A DNA stretch of 43,325 nt from assembly GCA_027315255.1 (NCBI GenBank), contig DAHUYL010000090.1:1-43325 (forward strand). Direction: 5' to 3'. A model generated the notes under the pieces. The model searched no databases and was not told where the DNA came from. It worked only from the letters and a program-made list of their open reading frames with translations. This document shows, one piece after another, positions 22,379 through 29,212 of this stretch. The translations under genes were made by a program, and so were the position numbers. Within the stretch, counting starts at the first letter, position 1. The number at the start of each line of letters is the position of its first letter. Source of the DNA: Solirubrobacterales bacterium. GTDB lineage: Bacteria > Actinomycetota > Thermoleophilia > Solirubrobacterales > Solirubrobacteraceae.

Positions 22379-23761
22379 ATGCCCGCGAGCTGCCCGCACC
22401 GCGTTGCCGGCCGCTGCCGCGCGGTCGCCGTCGTCGCCGCGATCGCTGCTGCATGCCTGGTGCCCGCCTCGTCTGCCGCCGCAAGCTCGAGCACGGCCGG
22501 CGCGAGCGATCTGCTGATCAGCGGTGGGGGGTTCGGGCACGGCGTCGGGATGAGCCAGTACGGCGCGCTCGGGTTCGCCCTGCACGGCTTCGGCTACCAG
22601 CAGATCCTCGCCCACTACTACGAGCAGACCACGCTTGCGACGATCCCGGCAGGCAAGACCGTGACGGTGCTGCTGGCCGACGGGCGAGCTGCGGCGTTCA
22701 GCGGCGCCACCCGCGCCGGCGCCACGGCGCTCACGGCTTCGACCACCTACGCCGTCGCTCCGGCCGGGCCGGACCTCGCGCTGCTCGATGGCACGCGGAC
22801 GCTCGCCACATTCGCGCCACCGCTGACCGTCTCCGGACCGGGACCGCTGGAGCTCGCCGGTCACGGGCGCTACCGGGGCTCGCTCGTGTTCGACCTCGAC
22901 GGCCACGGCGGGGTGCAGACGGTCGACCAGGTCGACATCGAGGACTACGTTCGGGGCGTGGTCGCCGAGGAGATGCCGTCGAGCTGGCCGGCGGCCGCGC
23001 TCGAAGCGCAGGCCGTCGCGGCGCGAACCTATGCCCTCGCGTCCGATCCGGTCGGCGTCAACTTCGACGTCTACGACGACACCCGCTCCCAGATGTACGG
23101 CGGGGTCGCAGCCGAGACTCCGCAGACCGACGCGGCCGTCGAGGCGACCGCGGGCCAGGTGGTCGAGTACAGCGGGGTCCCGGCAACGACGTACTTCTTC
23201 TCGAGCTCGGGTGGCTACACCGAGGACATCCAGAACGTCTGGCTCGGGGTGGGCCCGGAGCCGTGGCTGCAAGGAGTCCCCGACCCGTTCGACTCAGCCG
23301 GCGACGACCCGTTTCACCGCTGGCAGGTGTCGATCAGCCTCGCCACGGCGGCCCGAAGGCTGCGCGGTCTCGTCCGAGGCTCGCTCACCGCCATCCAGGT
23401 GCTCAAGCGCGGCGTCTCGCCGCGGGTCGTGTCGGCCGCGATCATCGGCACCGATGGACGCACGCTCGTCAGCGGACCGCAGCTCCAGCAGCGGCTCGGC
23501 CTGCGCAGCACGTACATGAGCTTCGAGACCGTCACCCCGACCGGCACGGTGGTGGGCGGCGCCGGCCCCACGGAGGCGACGACGAGCGCGACGCCGACCG
23601 ACACCACTCCCACCGACACCACTCCGACCGACACCACGCCGAGCGGGGCGACGCCGAGCGGGGCCGGCACGGGGACCACGACCACCGGCGCAGCCAGTCC
23701 GAGCCCCGGACCGGCGCCGCCGTCGGGCGGAGCCGCAGCCGCAGCCCCCGGAAGCGGCTAG
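22379..23761 (+). CDS. secreted SpoIID/LytB-domain protein with repeat tail
   Basis: A 460-residue exported protein of the SpoIID/LytB family, lytic transglycosylase-like enzymes acting on peptidoglycan. The signal peptide is AVAVVAAIAAACLVPASSAA. The domain starts with the family GGGFGHGVGMSQYGALGFAL, then VDIEDYVRGVVAEEMPSSWP and AALEAQAVAARTYAL, and ends near TYFFSSSGGYTEDIQNVW. The last about 80 residues form a low-complexity tail with pentapeptide repeats (TPTDT x3, TPSGA x2) and a Pro/Ala/Gly-rich end, probably a wall-spanning spacer. In firmicutes SpoIID acts in sporulation, but in actinobacteria such proteins are general cell-wall enzymes. The start at 22379 gives a good signal peptide; GTG or ATG codons upstream are possible. 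Confidence 0.85.
   Translation: MPASCPHRVAGRCRAVAVVAAIAAACLVPASSAAASSSTAGASDLLISGGGFGHGVGMSQYGALGFALHGFGYQQILAHYYEQTTLATIPAGKTVTVLLADGRAAAFSGATRAGATALTASTTYAVAPAGPDLALLDGTRTLATFAPPLTVSGPGPLELAGHGRYRGSLVFDLDGHGGVQTVDQVDIEDYVRGVVAEEMPSSWPAAALEAQAVAARTYALASDPVGVNFDVYDDTRSQMYGGVAAETPQTDAAVEATAGQVVEYSGVPATTYFFSSSGGYTEDIQNVWLGVGPEPWLQGVPDPFDSAGDDPFHRWQVSISLATAARRLRGLVRGSLTAIQVLKRGVSPRVVSAAIIGTDGRTLVSGPQLQQRLGLRSTYMSFETVTPTGTVVGGAGPTEATTSATPTDTTPTDTTPTDTTPSGATPSGAGTGTTTTGAASPSPGPAPPSGGAAAAAPGSG
23591..23665 (+). repeat. five 15-bp in-frame tandem repeats
   Basis: Five 15-bp units encode TPTDT, TPTDT, TPTDT, TPSGA, TPSGA in the tail of the SpoIID-domain protein. The two unit types differ by a few bases. 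Such in-frame units can expand or contract by slippage without breaking the reading frame. Confidence 0.8.
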
Positions 23762-23871
23762 GGCGCTCCGCGACTCTCGACGAACTGCTGGCGAGGTCAG
23801 GGCCGGTGTGGGGCCTCAACCTCGCCTGCAGGCCGCGCCCGGTAGGTCCCGGCGGCTAGGCTGCCGCGGCG

Positions 23872-24768
23872 ATGCCAGCTCCGCTCTTGGCCGTCGACGC
23901 GCCGTTCCTGCTGTACCGCTCGTTCTTCGCGCTGCCCGAGTCGATCAGGGGGGTCGACGACCGGCCGGTGGGCGCGCTGCTCGGCGCTGCGAACGTGCTG
24001 CTGCGAGTCGCCGCCGACCGGCACCCACGGGCGATCGTGCTGTGCTTCGGCGCCGAGGCCGCCGACTACCGGGTCGCGTTGTACCCGGGCTACCACGCGG
24101 CGCGGCCGCCAGTGCCGGACGCATTGGCGTGGCAGTTCTCGGTCGCCGAGGAGTACTTCGGTGGCTTCGGCTGGACGTCGACCAGCTCGGCCGAGCTCGA
24201 GGCCGACGATCTGCTCGGCTCGCTCGCGACCGTCGAGGCCGCCGCGGGCGGCTCGACGCTGATCCTGACCGGAGACCGCGACATGTACCAGTGCGCCGGT
24301 GAGCACACGACCGTGCTGTACCTGAAGTCGGGCACGACCGGGTTCGAGGCGGTCGACGCCGCGGAGGTCGTCCGCCGCTACGGCATCGAGCCGGCGCTCG
24401 TGCCCGACTTCATCGCGCTGCGCGGCGATCCGTCGGATGGCCTCCCCGGGGCGCCCGGGGTCGGGCCGAAGACCGCTGCCGAGATCCTCCGCCGCCACGG
24501 GTCGCTCGAGGGCGTGCTCGCGGCGGTCGGCTCGCCGGCGGCGCCGAAGCTCTCGAGCGGCGAGCGGCCGCGAGTCGCCGAGGCGTTGCGCGAGCATGCG
24601 AGCGCGCTGCGCGCCTACCGTGAGATCGCGCAGCTGCGAGCGGTCGAAGTCGCGCGGCCTCCCGACGCCGACACCGATCTCGCCGCCGGGGCCGCGATCG
24701 CGGAGCGGTTCGGCCTGGGGCAGCTGTCGCGCCGGCTCGCCGCCGCGACCTCGCTCGACGAGCTCTGA
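23872..24768 (+). CDS. stand-alone 5'-3' exonuclease / flap endonuclease
   Basis: A 298-residue nuclease equivalent to the N-terminal domain of DNA polymerase I or phage T5 exonuclease, which removes 5' flaps and RNA primers. Metal-binding acidic residues appear in LAVDAPFLLYRSFFAL, SSAELEADDLLGSLATV (the ExxDD cluster) and LILTGDRDMYQ. The helix-hairpin-helix DNA-binding part is GLPGAPGVGPKTAAEILRRH. There is no polymerase domain. The start ATG at 23872 fits the conserved N-terminus. It ends 69 bp before the convergent ychF, with a strong hairpin between them. Probably involved in DNA repair or replication, alongside a separate Pol I elsewhere. Confidence 0.88.
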   Translation: MPAPLLAVDAPFLLYRSFFALPESIRGVDDRPVGALLGAANVLLRVAADRHPRAIVLCFGAEAADYRVALYPGYHAARPPVPDALAWQFSVAEEYFGGFGWTSTSSAELEADDLLGSLATVEAAAGGSTLILTGDRDMYQCAGEHTTVLYLKSGTTGFEAVDAAEVVRRYGIEPALVPDFIALRGDPSDGLPGAPGVGPKTAAEILRRHGSLEGVLAAVGSPAAPKLSSGERPRVAEALREHASALRAYREIAQLRAVEVARPPDADTDLAAGAAIAERFGLGQLSRRLAAATSLDEL

Positions 24769-24796
24769 CGGGGACGGCCCCGGCACGCGCCCCGGG

Positions 24797-24830
24797 CTCG
24801 CGCCGGCGAACTCCAAGTCGCCGGCGCGAG
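24797..24830. terminator. bidirectional perfect 13-bp hairpin
   Basis: Arms 24797-24809 and 24818-24830 are exact reverse complements with an 8-base loop. It lies in the 69-bp gap between the convergent exonuclease and ychF genes, where a shared two-way terminator is expected. No U-run is present on either side. Confidence 0.7.
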
Positions 24831-24837
24831 GAGCACC

Positions 24838-25917
24838 TCAGGGCGTGAACTTGACCGTGATCACGTCGCCGTCCTGGATCACGTAGTCGCGACCTTCGAG
24901 CCGCAGCGCGGCGTGCTCGCGCGCACCCGCGTAGCCGCCGAACTCGACCAGCTTGTCCCACGAGACGACCTCGGCGCGGACGAAGCCCCGCTGGATGTCG
25001 GAGTGGATCTGCCCGGCCGCGTGCCAGGCGGTGAGGCCATGGCGCAGGTGCCACGACTGCGCCGGCTTGTCCTCCCCGGCGGTGAAGAACGCGACCAGCT
25101 CGAGCAACCCGAACGCGCCCCTGACGACCGCCTCGAGCCCCGACTCGCTGAGCCCCAGGTCGGCGCGCATCGCCGCCGCCTCGACCGGATCCAGCTCGGC
25201 GAGCTCAGCCTCGAGCCGGGCCGATACGGCGACCGCGGCCGCGCCGACCGCCTCGGCGTGGGCGGCGATCCCGGCGGGCACCTCGAGGTCGCCCTCGGCG
25301 ACGTTGGCGACGAACAGGACCGGCTTCGCGGTCAGCGAACCGAGCAGCACCTGCGCTTCGGGAGCATCGTCGGGAGCCGGCACGGTCCGCGCCGGCCGCC
25401 CAGCTTGGAGCGCCTCGATCAGCACATCCAGCCACGCGGCCTCGGCGACGGCGCGGCGCTCGCCGCTCTTTGCCGCCCGCCCGACCCGCTCGCGGCGGCG
25501 CTCGGCCTGCTCCAGGTCGGCGTAGACCAGCTCGGTCTCGATCGTCGAGATGTCGGCGAGCGGGTCGACACGCCCCTCCGGGTGCACGACCGATGCATCG
25601 TCGTGGACCCGCACGACGTGCAGGATCGCGTCGGTCTCGCGGATGTTGGCCAGGAACTGGTTGCCGAGGCCCTCGCCGCGGTGGGCGCCGGCGACCAGCC
25701 CGGCGATGTCGTGGAACGCGATCGTGTCGGGCACGATCTTCGACGCGCGGACCGTCGCAGCGACTCGATCGAGCCGCTCGTCGGCGACCGGGACGACCGC
25801 GACGTTCGGCTCGATCGTCGTGAACGGGTAGTTGGCCGCCTCCGCGGCGACGCCGGTGAGCGCCGAGAACAGCGACGACTTGCCGGCGTTCGGCATGCCG
25901 ACGATGCCGACCTTCAT
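24838..25917 (-). CDS. ychF: redox-regulated ATPase/GTPase YchF (Obg-related)
   Basis: Universal TRAFAC-class P-loop NTPase of the Obg/YchF group, 359 residues, which hydrolyses ATP and binds ribosomes. The G1 loop GMPNAGKSSLFSALTG, G2 region YPFTTIEPN, G3 DIAGLVAGAHRGEGLGNQF (the family-typical DxxGLV), the G4-equivalent region LFVANVAEGD, and the C-terminal TGS domain (residues about 275-359, LVAFFTAGEDKPAQSWHLRHG to YVIQDGDVITVKF) are all present. The start MKVGIVGMPN is exact for the family. It is downstream of PAP2 by 22 bp on the same strand and probably co-transcribed. Confidence 0.95.
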   Translation of the reverse strand: MKVGIVGMPNAGKSSLFSALTGVAAEAANYPFTTIEPNVAVVPVADERLDRVAATVRASKIVPDTIAFHDIAGLVAGAHRGEGLGNQFLANIRETDAILHVVRVHDDASVVHPEGRVDPLADISTIETELVYADLEQAERRRERVGRAAKSGERRAVAEAAWLDVLIEALQAGRPARTVPAPDDAPEAQVLLGSLTAKPVLFVANVAEGDLEVPAGIAAHAEAVGAAAVAVSARLEAELAELDPVEAAAMRADLGLSESGLEAVVRGAFGLLELVAFFTAGEDKPAQSWHLRHGLTAWHAAGQIHSDIQRGFVRAEVVSWDKLVEFGGYAGAREHAALRLEGRDYVIQDGDVITVKFTP

Positions 25918-25939
25918 CGCGCCCGTCCGCCCGGAGCGC

Positions 25940-26437
25940 TCATCGTGGCCATGCGACGGCGACCAGCGTCCCGAGCGCGGCCCCGGCGATCACGTCGCTC
26001 GGGTAGTGGACGCCGAGGTACGGGCGACTCGCGGCCAGCAGTCCCGCGACGGCGTACAACGCGCTCCCCGGGGCGACGTGCCGGTACGCCTGGGCCGCAG
26101 CGAACGAAGTGGTCGCATGCGCGCTCGGGAAGGAGAACTGCGATACCACCGGCGTCAGCTGCGGCAGCTCGGGGAACTCCGGACGGGTTCGCCGGACCGT
26201 GACCTTGACGAGGTAGTTGAGCACGTACGAGGCCGCGACCACGCGCAGGCCGCGCCGCCATGCGCGCCTGGCTCCCGGCTCGCGCGAGCTGAGCGCCCCG
26301 GCCGCCCCGAGCGCCAGCCAGCAGCCGGCATGCTCACCGGCCCGCGAGAAGACCGCGACCGCGCGCTCGGCCCGCGGGTCGTGGGCACGCGTGCGCATCA
26401 GCAGGAGCAGCCGCTGGTCGGAGTCTGGGAGCGTCAC
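25940..26437 (-). CDS. PAP2-family membrane phosphatase
   Basis: A 165-residue phosphatidic acid phosphatase type 2 protein, acting on lipid phosphates such as undecaprenyl diphosphate or phosphatidate at the membrane. The three acid-phosphatase motifs are visible: KVTVRRTRPEFP (KxxxxxxRP), FPSAHATTSFAA (a PSAH variant of PSGH, catalytic His kept) and SRPYLGVHYPSDVIAG (SRxxxxxHxxxD). Three to four hydrophobic segments surround them. It is short for the family but complete for all motifs. Substrate cannot be told. First gene of a probable two-gene operon with ychF. Confidence 0.87.
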   Translation of the reverse strand: MTLPDSDQRLLLLMRTRAHDPRAERAVAVFSRAGEHAGCWLALGAAGALSSREPGARRAWRRGLRVVAASYVLNYLVKVTVRRTRPEFPELPQLTPVVSQFSFPSAHATTSFAAAQAYRHVAPGSALYAVAGLLAASRPYLGVHYPSDVIAGAALGTLVAVAWPR

Positions 26438-26796
26438 GGGCCGGAATGTACGGGACCGCCCACGGCACCGCGGCGCGGGATCCTCTCGGAGCAGTCGGAG
26501 TACTAAGTACGGAACGGGACACGGTGTAATTACCCTGGCAGCCGGGCCTTCTTGGACCGATCATGTGTCACGACGCCCAAACTGGGGGCCTGCGCAGGCT
26601 CCCGCGGTCGGATTGACCACCCGATCCGGTGGCCTCTGCTACGGACACGCGCCCCGGCCCCGCGCCGGGGCGTGCGCCCACCCGGGATCAGCGAGCGTCG
26701 CGACCAGAGCTTGCCCACCACCCGTCCGGGGGCCCGCCCGGTTCTCGCCCTGGGGGCAGGCGAGGACCGGGCGATCAGCTCAGGGCTCCGCAGGGC
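26438..26796. other. 359-bp non-coding gap with GC-rich hairpins
   Basis: No convincing protein-coding frame on either strand. The left part is less GC-rich and holds GTACTAAGTAC and the palindrome GTAATTAC (about 26525-26532), which could be part of a promoter for the PAP2-ychF operon to the left. The middle has a perfect GC stem near 26650-26672 (arms CGCCCCGGC and GCCGGGGCG), and the right end has a 13-bp stem (26737-26771). I looked for RNase P, SRP, tmRNA and 6S RNA signatures and found none. It may encode a small structured RNA or be only regulatory. Confidence 0.4.
26737..26771 (-). terminator. 13-bp hairpin downstream of the epimerase operon
   Basis: Arms 26737-26749 and 26759-26771 pair along 13 positions with one U-G wobble and a 9-base loop, 26 bp beyond the stop of the 26797-27015 gene on the minus strand. 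No U-tract. Confidence 0.55.
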
Positions 26797-27015
26797 TCAG
26801 AAGCCGACGCGGTGTTCCTCGTGGTCGACGAGCACGTAGTCGACGCGACCGAGGTCGAGCACGACCGTGCCGTCCTCGGCAGTCAGCTCGTGCCAGCCGT
26901 TGCCGCCGAGCGCCCCGCGCAGCTTCGTCAGCTCAGCCGCCCCTCCCCGGGCGGCGAGCACGTGCCCGCCGTGGAATCCGATGCTGACCTTCTGTGGCTT
27001 GTCGCTCGTGCTCAT
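26797..27015 (-). CDS. 72-residue hypothetical protein
   Basis: Small soluble protein starting MSTSDKPQKVSIGFHGGHVL and ending YVLVDHEEHRVGF. The pattern is strand-helix-strand-strand: a beta strand, a helix (GGAAELTKLRGALGG) and two strands (WHELTAEDGTVVLDLGRVDY). This resembles short beta/alpha domains of the kind found in DUF3107-like actinobacterial proteins, but I cannot claim a match. It follows methylmalonyl-CoA epimerase after 29 bp on the same strand, with an AAGGAGAC-type ribosome site. Function unknown. Confidence 0.7.
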   Translation of the reverse strand: MSTSDKPQKVSIGFHGGHVLAARGGAAELTKLRGALGGNGWHELTAEDGTVVLDLGRVDYVLVDHEEHRVGF

Positions 27016-27044
27016 CGCGGTCTCCTTGTTGCTTCGGGCTCACG

Positions 27045-27470
27045 TCAGTGCGGTCCGGCGGGCTGCACGATCTCGGTCAGAACGCCGGTCGCGGCGCTCG
27101 GATGGATGAACGCAACGCGCGATTGCCGGATCCCGGTTCGCGGCCGCTGGTCGATCAACCGCACGCCGGCCGCGGCCAGCGTGTCCAGGGTCGAATCGAT
27201 GTCGGCGACTCGGTACGCAACGTGGTGCAGGCCCGCGCCGCGCCGGGCGAGGAACTTCGCCACGCCGGTGTCCGCACCGAGCGGTGCAATCAGCTCGACG
27301 TGCCCGTCGCCGACGTCGAGCAGCACCGCCTCGACCCCCTGGTCGACGAGCGTCTCGCGATGCACGACCGGCATTCCGAGGACATCGCGATAGAACGCCA
27401 GCGCCGCGTCGAGGTCCTCGACGGCGATCCCGACGTGGTCGACGGCCGACAGATCGATCGCGGGCGGCAT
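27045..27470 (-). CDS. mce: methylmalonyl-CoA epimerase
   Basis: A 141-residue VOC-fold metalloenzyme that interconverts (R)- and (S)-methylmalonyl-CoA in propionyl-CoA metabolism. It has two tandem beta-alpha-beta-beta-beta units: AVDHVGIAVEDLDAALAFYR, then VLGMPVVHRETLVDQGVEAV, GDGHVELIAPLG, and GAGLHHVAYRVADIDSTLDT, ending VLTEIVQPAG. Metal ligands expected are His in VDHVGIAV, His in LHHVAYRV and Glu in VLTEIVQP, all present. Length and order match the family well. The mutase subunits are not in this window. It is first of a likely two-gene operon with a small unknown gene. Confidence 0.9.
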   Translation of the reverse strand: MPPAIDLSAVDHVGIAVEDLDAALAFYRDVLGMPVVHRETLVDQGVEAVLLDVGDGHVELIAPLGADTGVAKFLARRGAGLHHVAYRVADIDSTLDTLAAAGVRLIDQRPRTGIRQSRVAFIHPSAATGVLTEIVQPAGPH

Positions 27471-27495
27471 CGGGCGCGGAGGATACCCGCGGGCC

Positions 27496-28581
27496 TCACT
27501 GCACCCGTTGCAGGCGCGGGTTCGGCCGGTAGCGACGACCGACCTTCGCGCACGGCCGCCCGTCGACGATCACCACGTCGGCGGTGAAGTCGTTCTGGCC
27601 GCGGATCAGCGAGGAGCCGACGCCGTAGGCGTCGACCGGAACGCCGACCTCCTCGAAGTGCTCGATCCGCGCGGCGTTGAACCCGCCCGAGGCGACGATC
27701 CGGACCTGCTCGAAGCCGGCCGCATCGAGCGCGGCGCGGACCTTCTCGGCGAGGCGCGGGTTGACGCCGCGCGGATCGAACCCACCCAGCTCGTCGATCA
27801 GCGAACGGTCGACGAGCGTCTCGGAGGTGTCGAGCCGCACTCCCCACAGCAGCGGGCCGAGGTCCTCCGCGACCGCGAGCGCGGTCCCGACCGAGTCGTT
27901 GTCGAAGTCGACCAGCACGGTCACGTTCATCTCGGTGTGAAATCGCTCGGCGTAGACGCGCGCCGCCCGCACGGTGTCGCCCCCATAGGCCGCGATCAGG
28001 GCGTGCGGGACAGTGCCGATCCCACGTCCGCCCCACCACGACGCCTGCGCGTCGGTGGACACGCCGATCGCGCCGGCGACGTGCGCCGCCCAGCCGTCGC
28101 CGGTCTGCACGTGCCAGTGGTCGTGGCGCGCGGGGAAGTAGAAGATCGGCTTGCCGCGGGCGGCCCGGACGACCGTGGCGACGTTGCGCATGATCAGCGA
28201 GCGCCGCGCCAGCGAGCCCAGATAGACGGTCTCGAGGTGCGCGAACAGGCTGTAGTCGCCCTCGATCGTCAGCACTGTCTCGTAGGAGGCGATCGGGTCG
28301 CCCTCCGACAGCGCGTACACGGTGAGCAACTCCCAGCCGTCGCGCCAGCGGCCGCCGCCGTCGAACGCGCCCGAGCACAGCTTCAGGATCGCGATCGCCT
28401 CGTCGATCCCGCCGAGCAGCGACCCCTCCTTCTGGAACACCTGCATCACGACGCGCGGGTGATGGTTCTGCTCCTCGAGCAGGTGCTTCGTCGCCACGAA
28501 GTAGGCGTCGGAGTAGTAGCCCTCGCGGATCCGGTCGACCGGGAGACGGAACACCTCTGGATCCAGGCGCGGCTCGGGCAC
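27496..28581 (-). CDS. pncB: nicotinate phosphoribosyltransferase-like enzyme
   Basis: A 361-residue type II phosphoribosyltransferase-fold protein resembling nicotinate phosphoribosyltransferase, the salvage entry to NAD. Visible features are the N-terminal YYSDAYFVATKHLLEEQNHH, a segment VYLGSLARRSLIMRNVATVV, ARHDHWHVQTGDGWAAHVAG, GTVPHALIAAYGGDTVRAAR (the His region that is phosphorylated in NAPRTs), DFDNDSVGTALAVAEDL, VRLDTSETLVDRSLIDEL and the phosphate-binding loop IVASGGFNAARIEHFEEVGV with DAYGVGSSL. The GTG at 28581 has GGGAGG upstream and lies 19 bp from the divergent pgsA; the longer in-frame reading has no protein character. Quinolinate- or nicotinamide-type specificity cannot be excluded. 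Confidence 0.8.
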   Translation of the reverse strand: MPEPRLDPEVFRLPVDRIREGYYSDAYFVATKHLLEEQNHHPRVVMQVFQKEGSLLGGIDEAIAILKLCSGAFDGGGRWRDGWELLTVYALSEGDPIASYETVLTIEGDYSLFAHLETVYLGSLARRSLIMRNVATVVRAARGKPIFYFPARHDHWHVQTGDGWAAHVAGAIGVSTDAQASWWGGRGIGTVPHALIAAYGGDTVRAARVYAERFHTEMNVTVLVDFDNDSVGTALAVAEDLGPLLWGVRLDTSETLVDRSLIDELGGFDPRGVNPRLAEKVRAALDAAGFEQVRIVASGGFNAARIEHFEEVGVPVDAYGVGSSLIRGQNDFTADVVIVDGRPCAKVGRRYRPNPRLQRVQ

Positions 28582-28600
28582 CGCGGGTAGCCTCCCATAG

Positions 28601-29158
28601 ATGGAGGCCGTTAGGCTGCCCTGGTTGCGATCATCGCGTGCGCTCGCGGCCGGCACCGGAGTGCGGGTCATTGCCTCGCCGGTGCTGTTGGCGCTGCTGC
28701 TGAGCCGCTCGTTCACGGCGGCGGCGATCGTGTTCGTCCCGGCCGCCGCGACCGACTGGCTCGACGGCCGTCTCGCCCGCCGCTGGGGGGTGACGACCCG
28801 GTTCGGCTCGTTCCTCGACACCACCGCCGACAAGCTGCTCGTGACCACGGCGCTGTTCGGCCTGGTGTCGGTCCACCGCGCCTCGCCGTGGGTGGCGCTG
28901 GTGATCGTTGCCCGCGAGCTCGCGATCCTCGGGTTGCGTGCAGCCGTCGAGGCAGCGGGAGTCCACTTCGCCACCTCGCTGCTGGGCAAGTGGAAGGCGA
29001 CGGTGCAGTTCGTCGCGATCGCGCTCGCGATCCTGCGGCCCGACCTGAGCCTGGCGGGGGTGTGGCTGGACCAGTGGGCGATGGTGATCGCCGCCGCCGT
29101 GACCGCCTGGTCGGGCGCCGACTACCTCGCTCGCTGCGCCGCAGCCCTCCGCACCTGA
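28601..29158 (+). CDS. pgsA: CDP-alcohol phosphatidyltransferase (PgsA-like)
   Basis: Integral membrane enzyme of the CDP-alcohol phosphatidyltransferase family, 185 residues, most like phosphatidylglycerophosphate synthase. The catalytic motif DGx2ARx8Gx3Dx3D is present as TDWLDGRLARRWGVTTRFGS followed by FLDTTADK. The PgsA-typical GKWKATVQFVAIAL segment follows, and about five to six hydrophobic helices are visible. It uses CDP-diacylglycerol and glycerol-3-phosphate in phospholipid synthesis, if PgsA. The start at 28601 (MEAVRLPWLRSSR) puts it 19 bp from the divergent NAPRT-like gene. An internal start is possible. It is followed by the sigma factor-amidotransferase gene 54 bp later. Confidence 0.85.
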   Translation: MEAVRLPWLRSSRALAAGTGVRVIASPVLLALLLSRSFTAAAIVFVPAAATDWLDGRLARRWGVTTRFGSFLDTTADKLLVTTALFGLVSVHRASPWVALVIVARELAILGLRAAVEAAGVHFATSLLGKWKATVQFVAIALAILRPDLSLAGVWLDQWAMVIAAAVTAWSGADYLARCAAALRT

Positions 29159-29178
29159 GCGGGGCCCCCGCCGCGTCC

Positions 29179-29208
29179 GGTTTGGGACGGCCACGTCGTC
29201 TACAAACC
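29179..29208 (+). promoter_or_regulatory. nested inverted repeat before the sigma-amidotransferase gene
   Basis: Arms GGTTTG (29179-29184) and CAAACC (29203-29208) enclose inner arms GACG (29186-29189) and CGTC (29194-29197). The dyad ends four bases before the ATG at 29213, so it would overlap the promoter or start of a leaderless message. It could be an operator or an ECF-type promoter; I cannot assign -35/-10 boxes with confidence. Confidence 0.35.
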
Positions 29209-29212
29209 ATAG

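Noticed and set aside
26438..26796. RNase P, SRP, tmRNA or 6S RNA gene
   Set aside because: None of the conserved sequence elements of these RNAs could be found on either strand.
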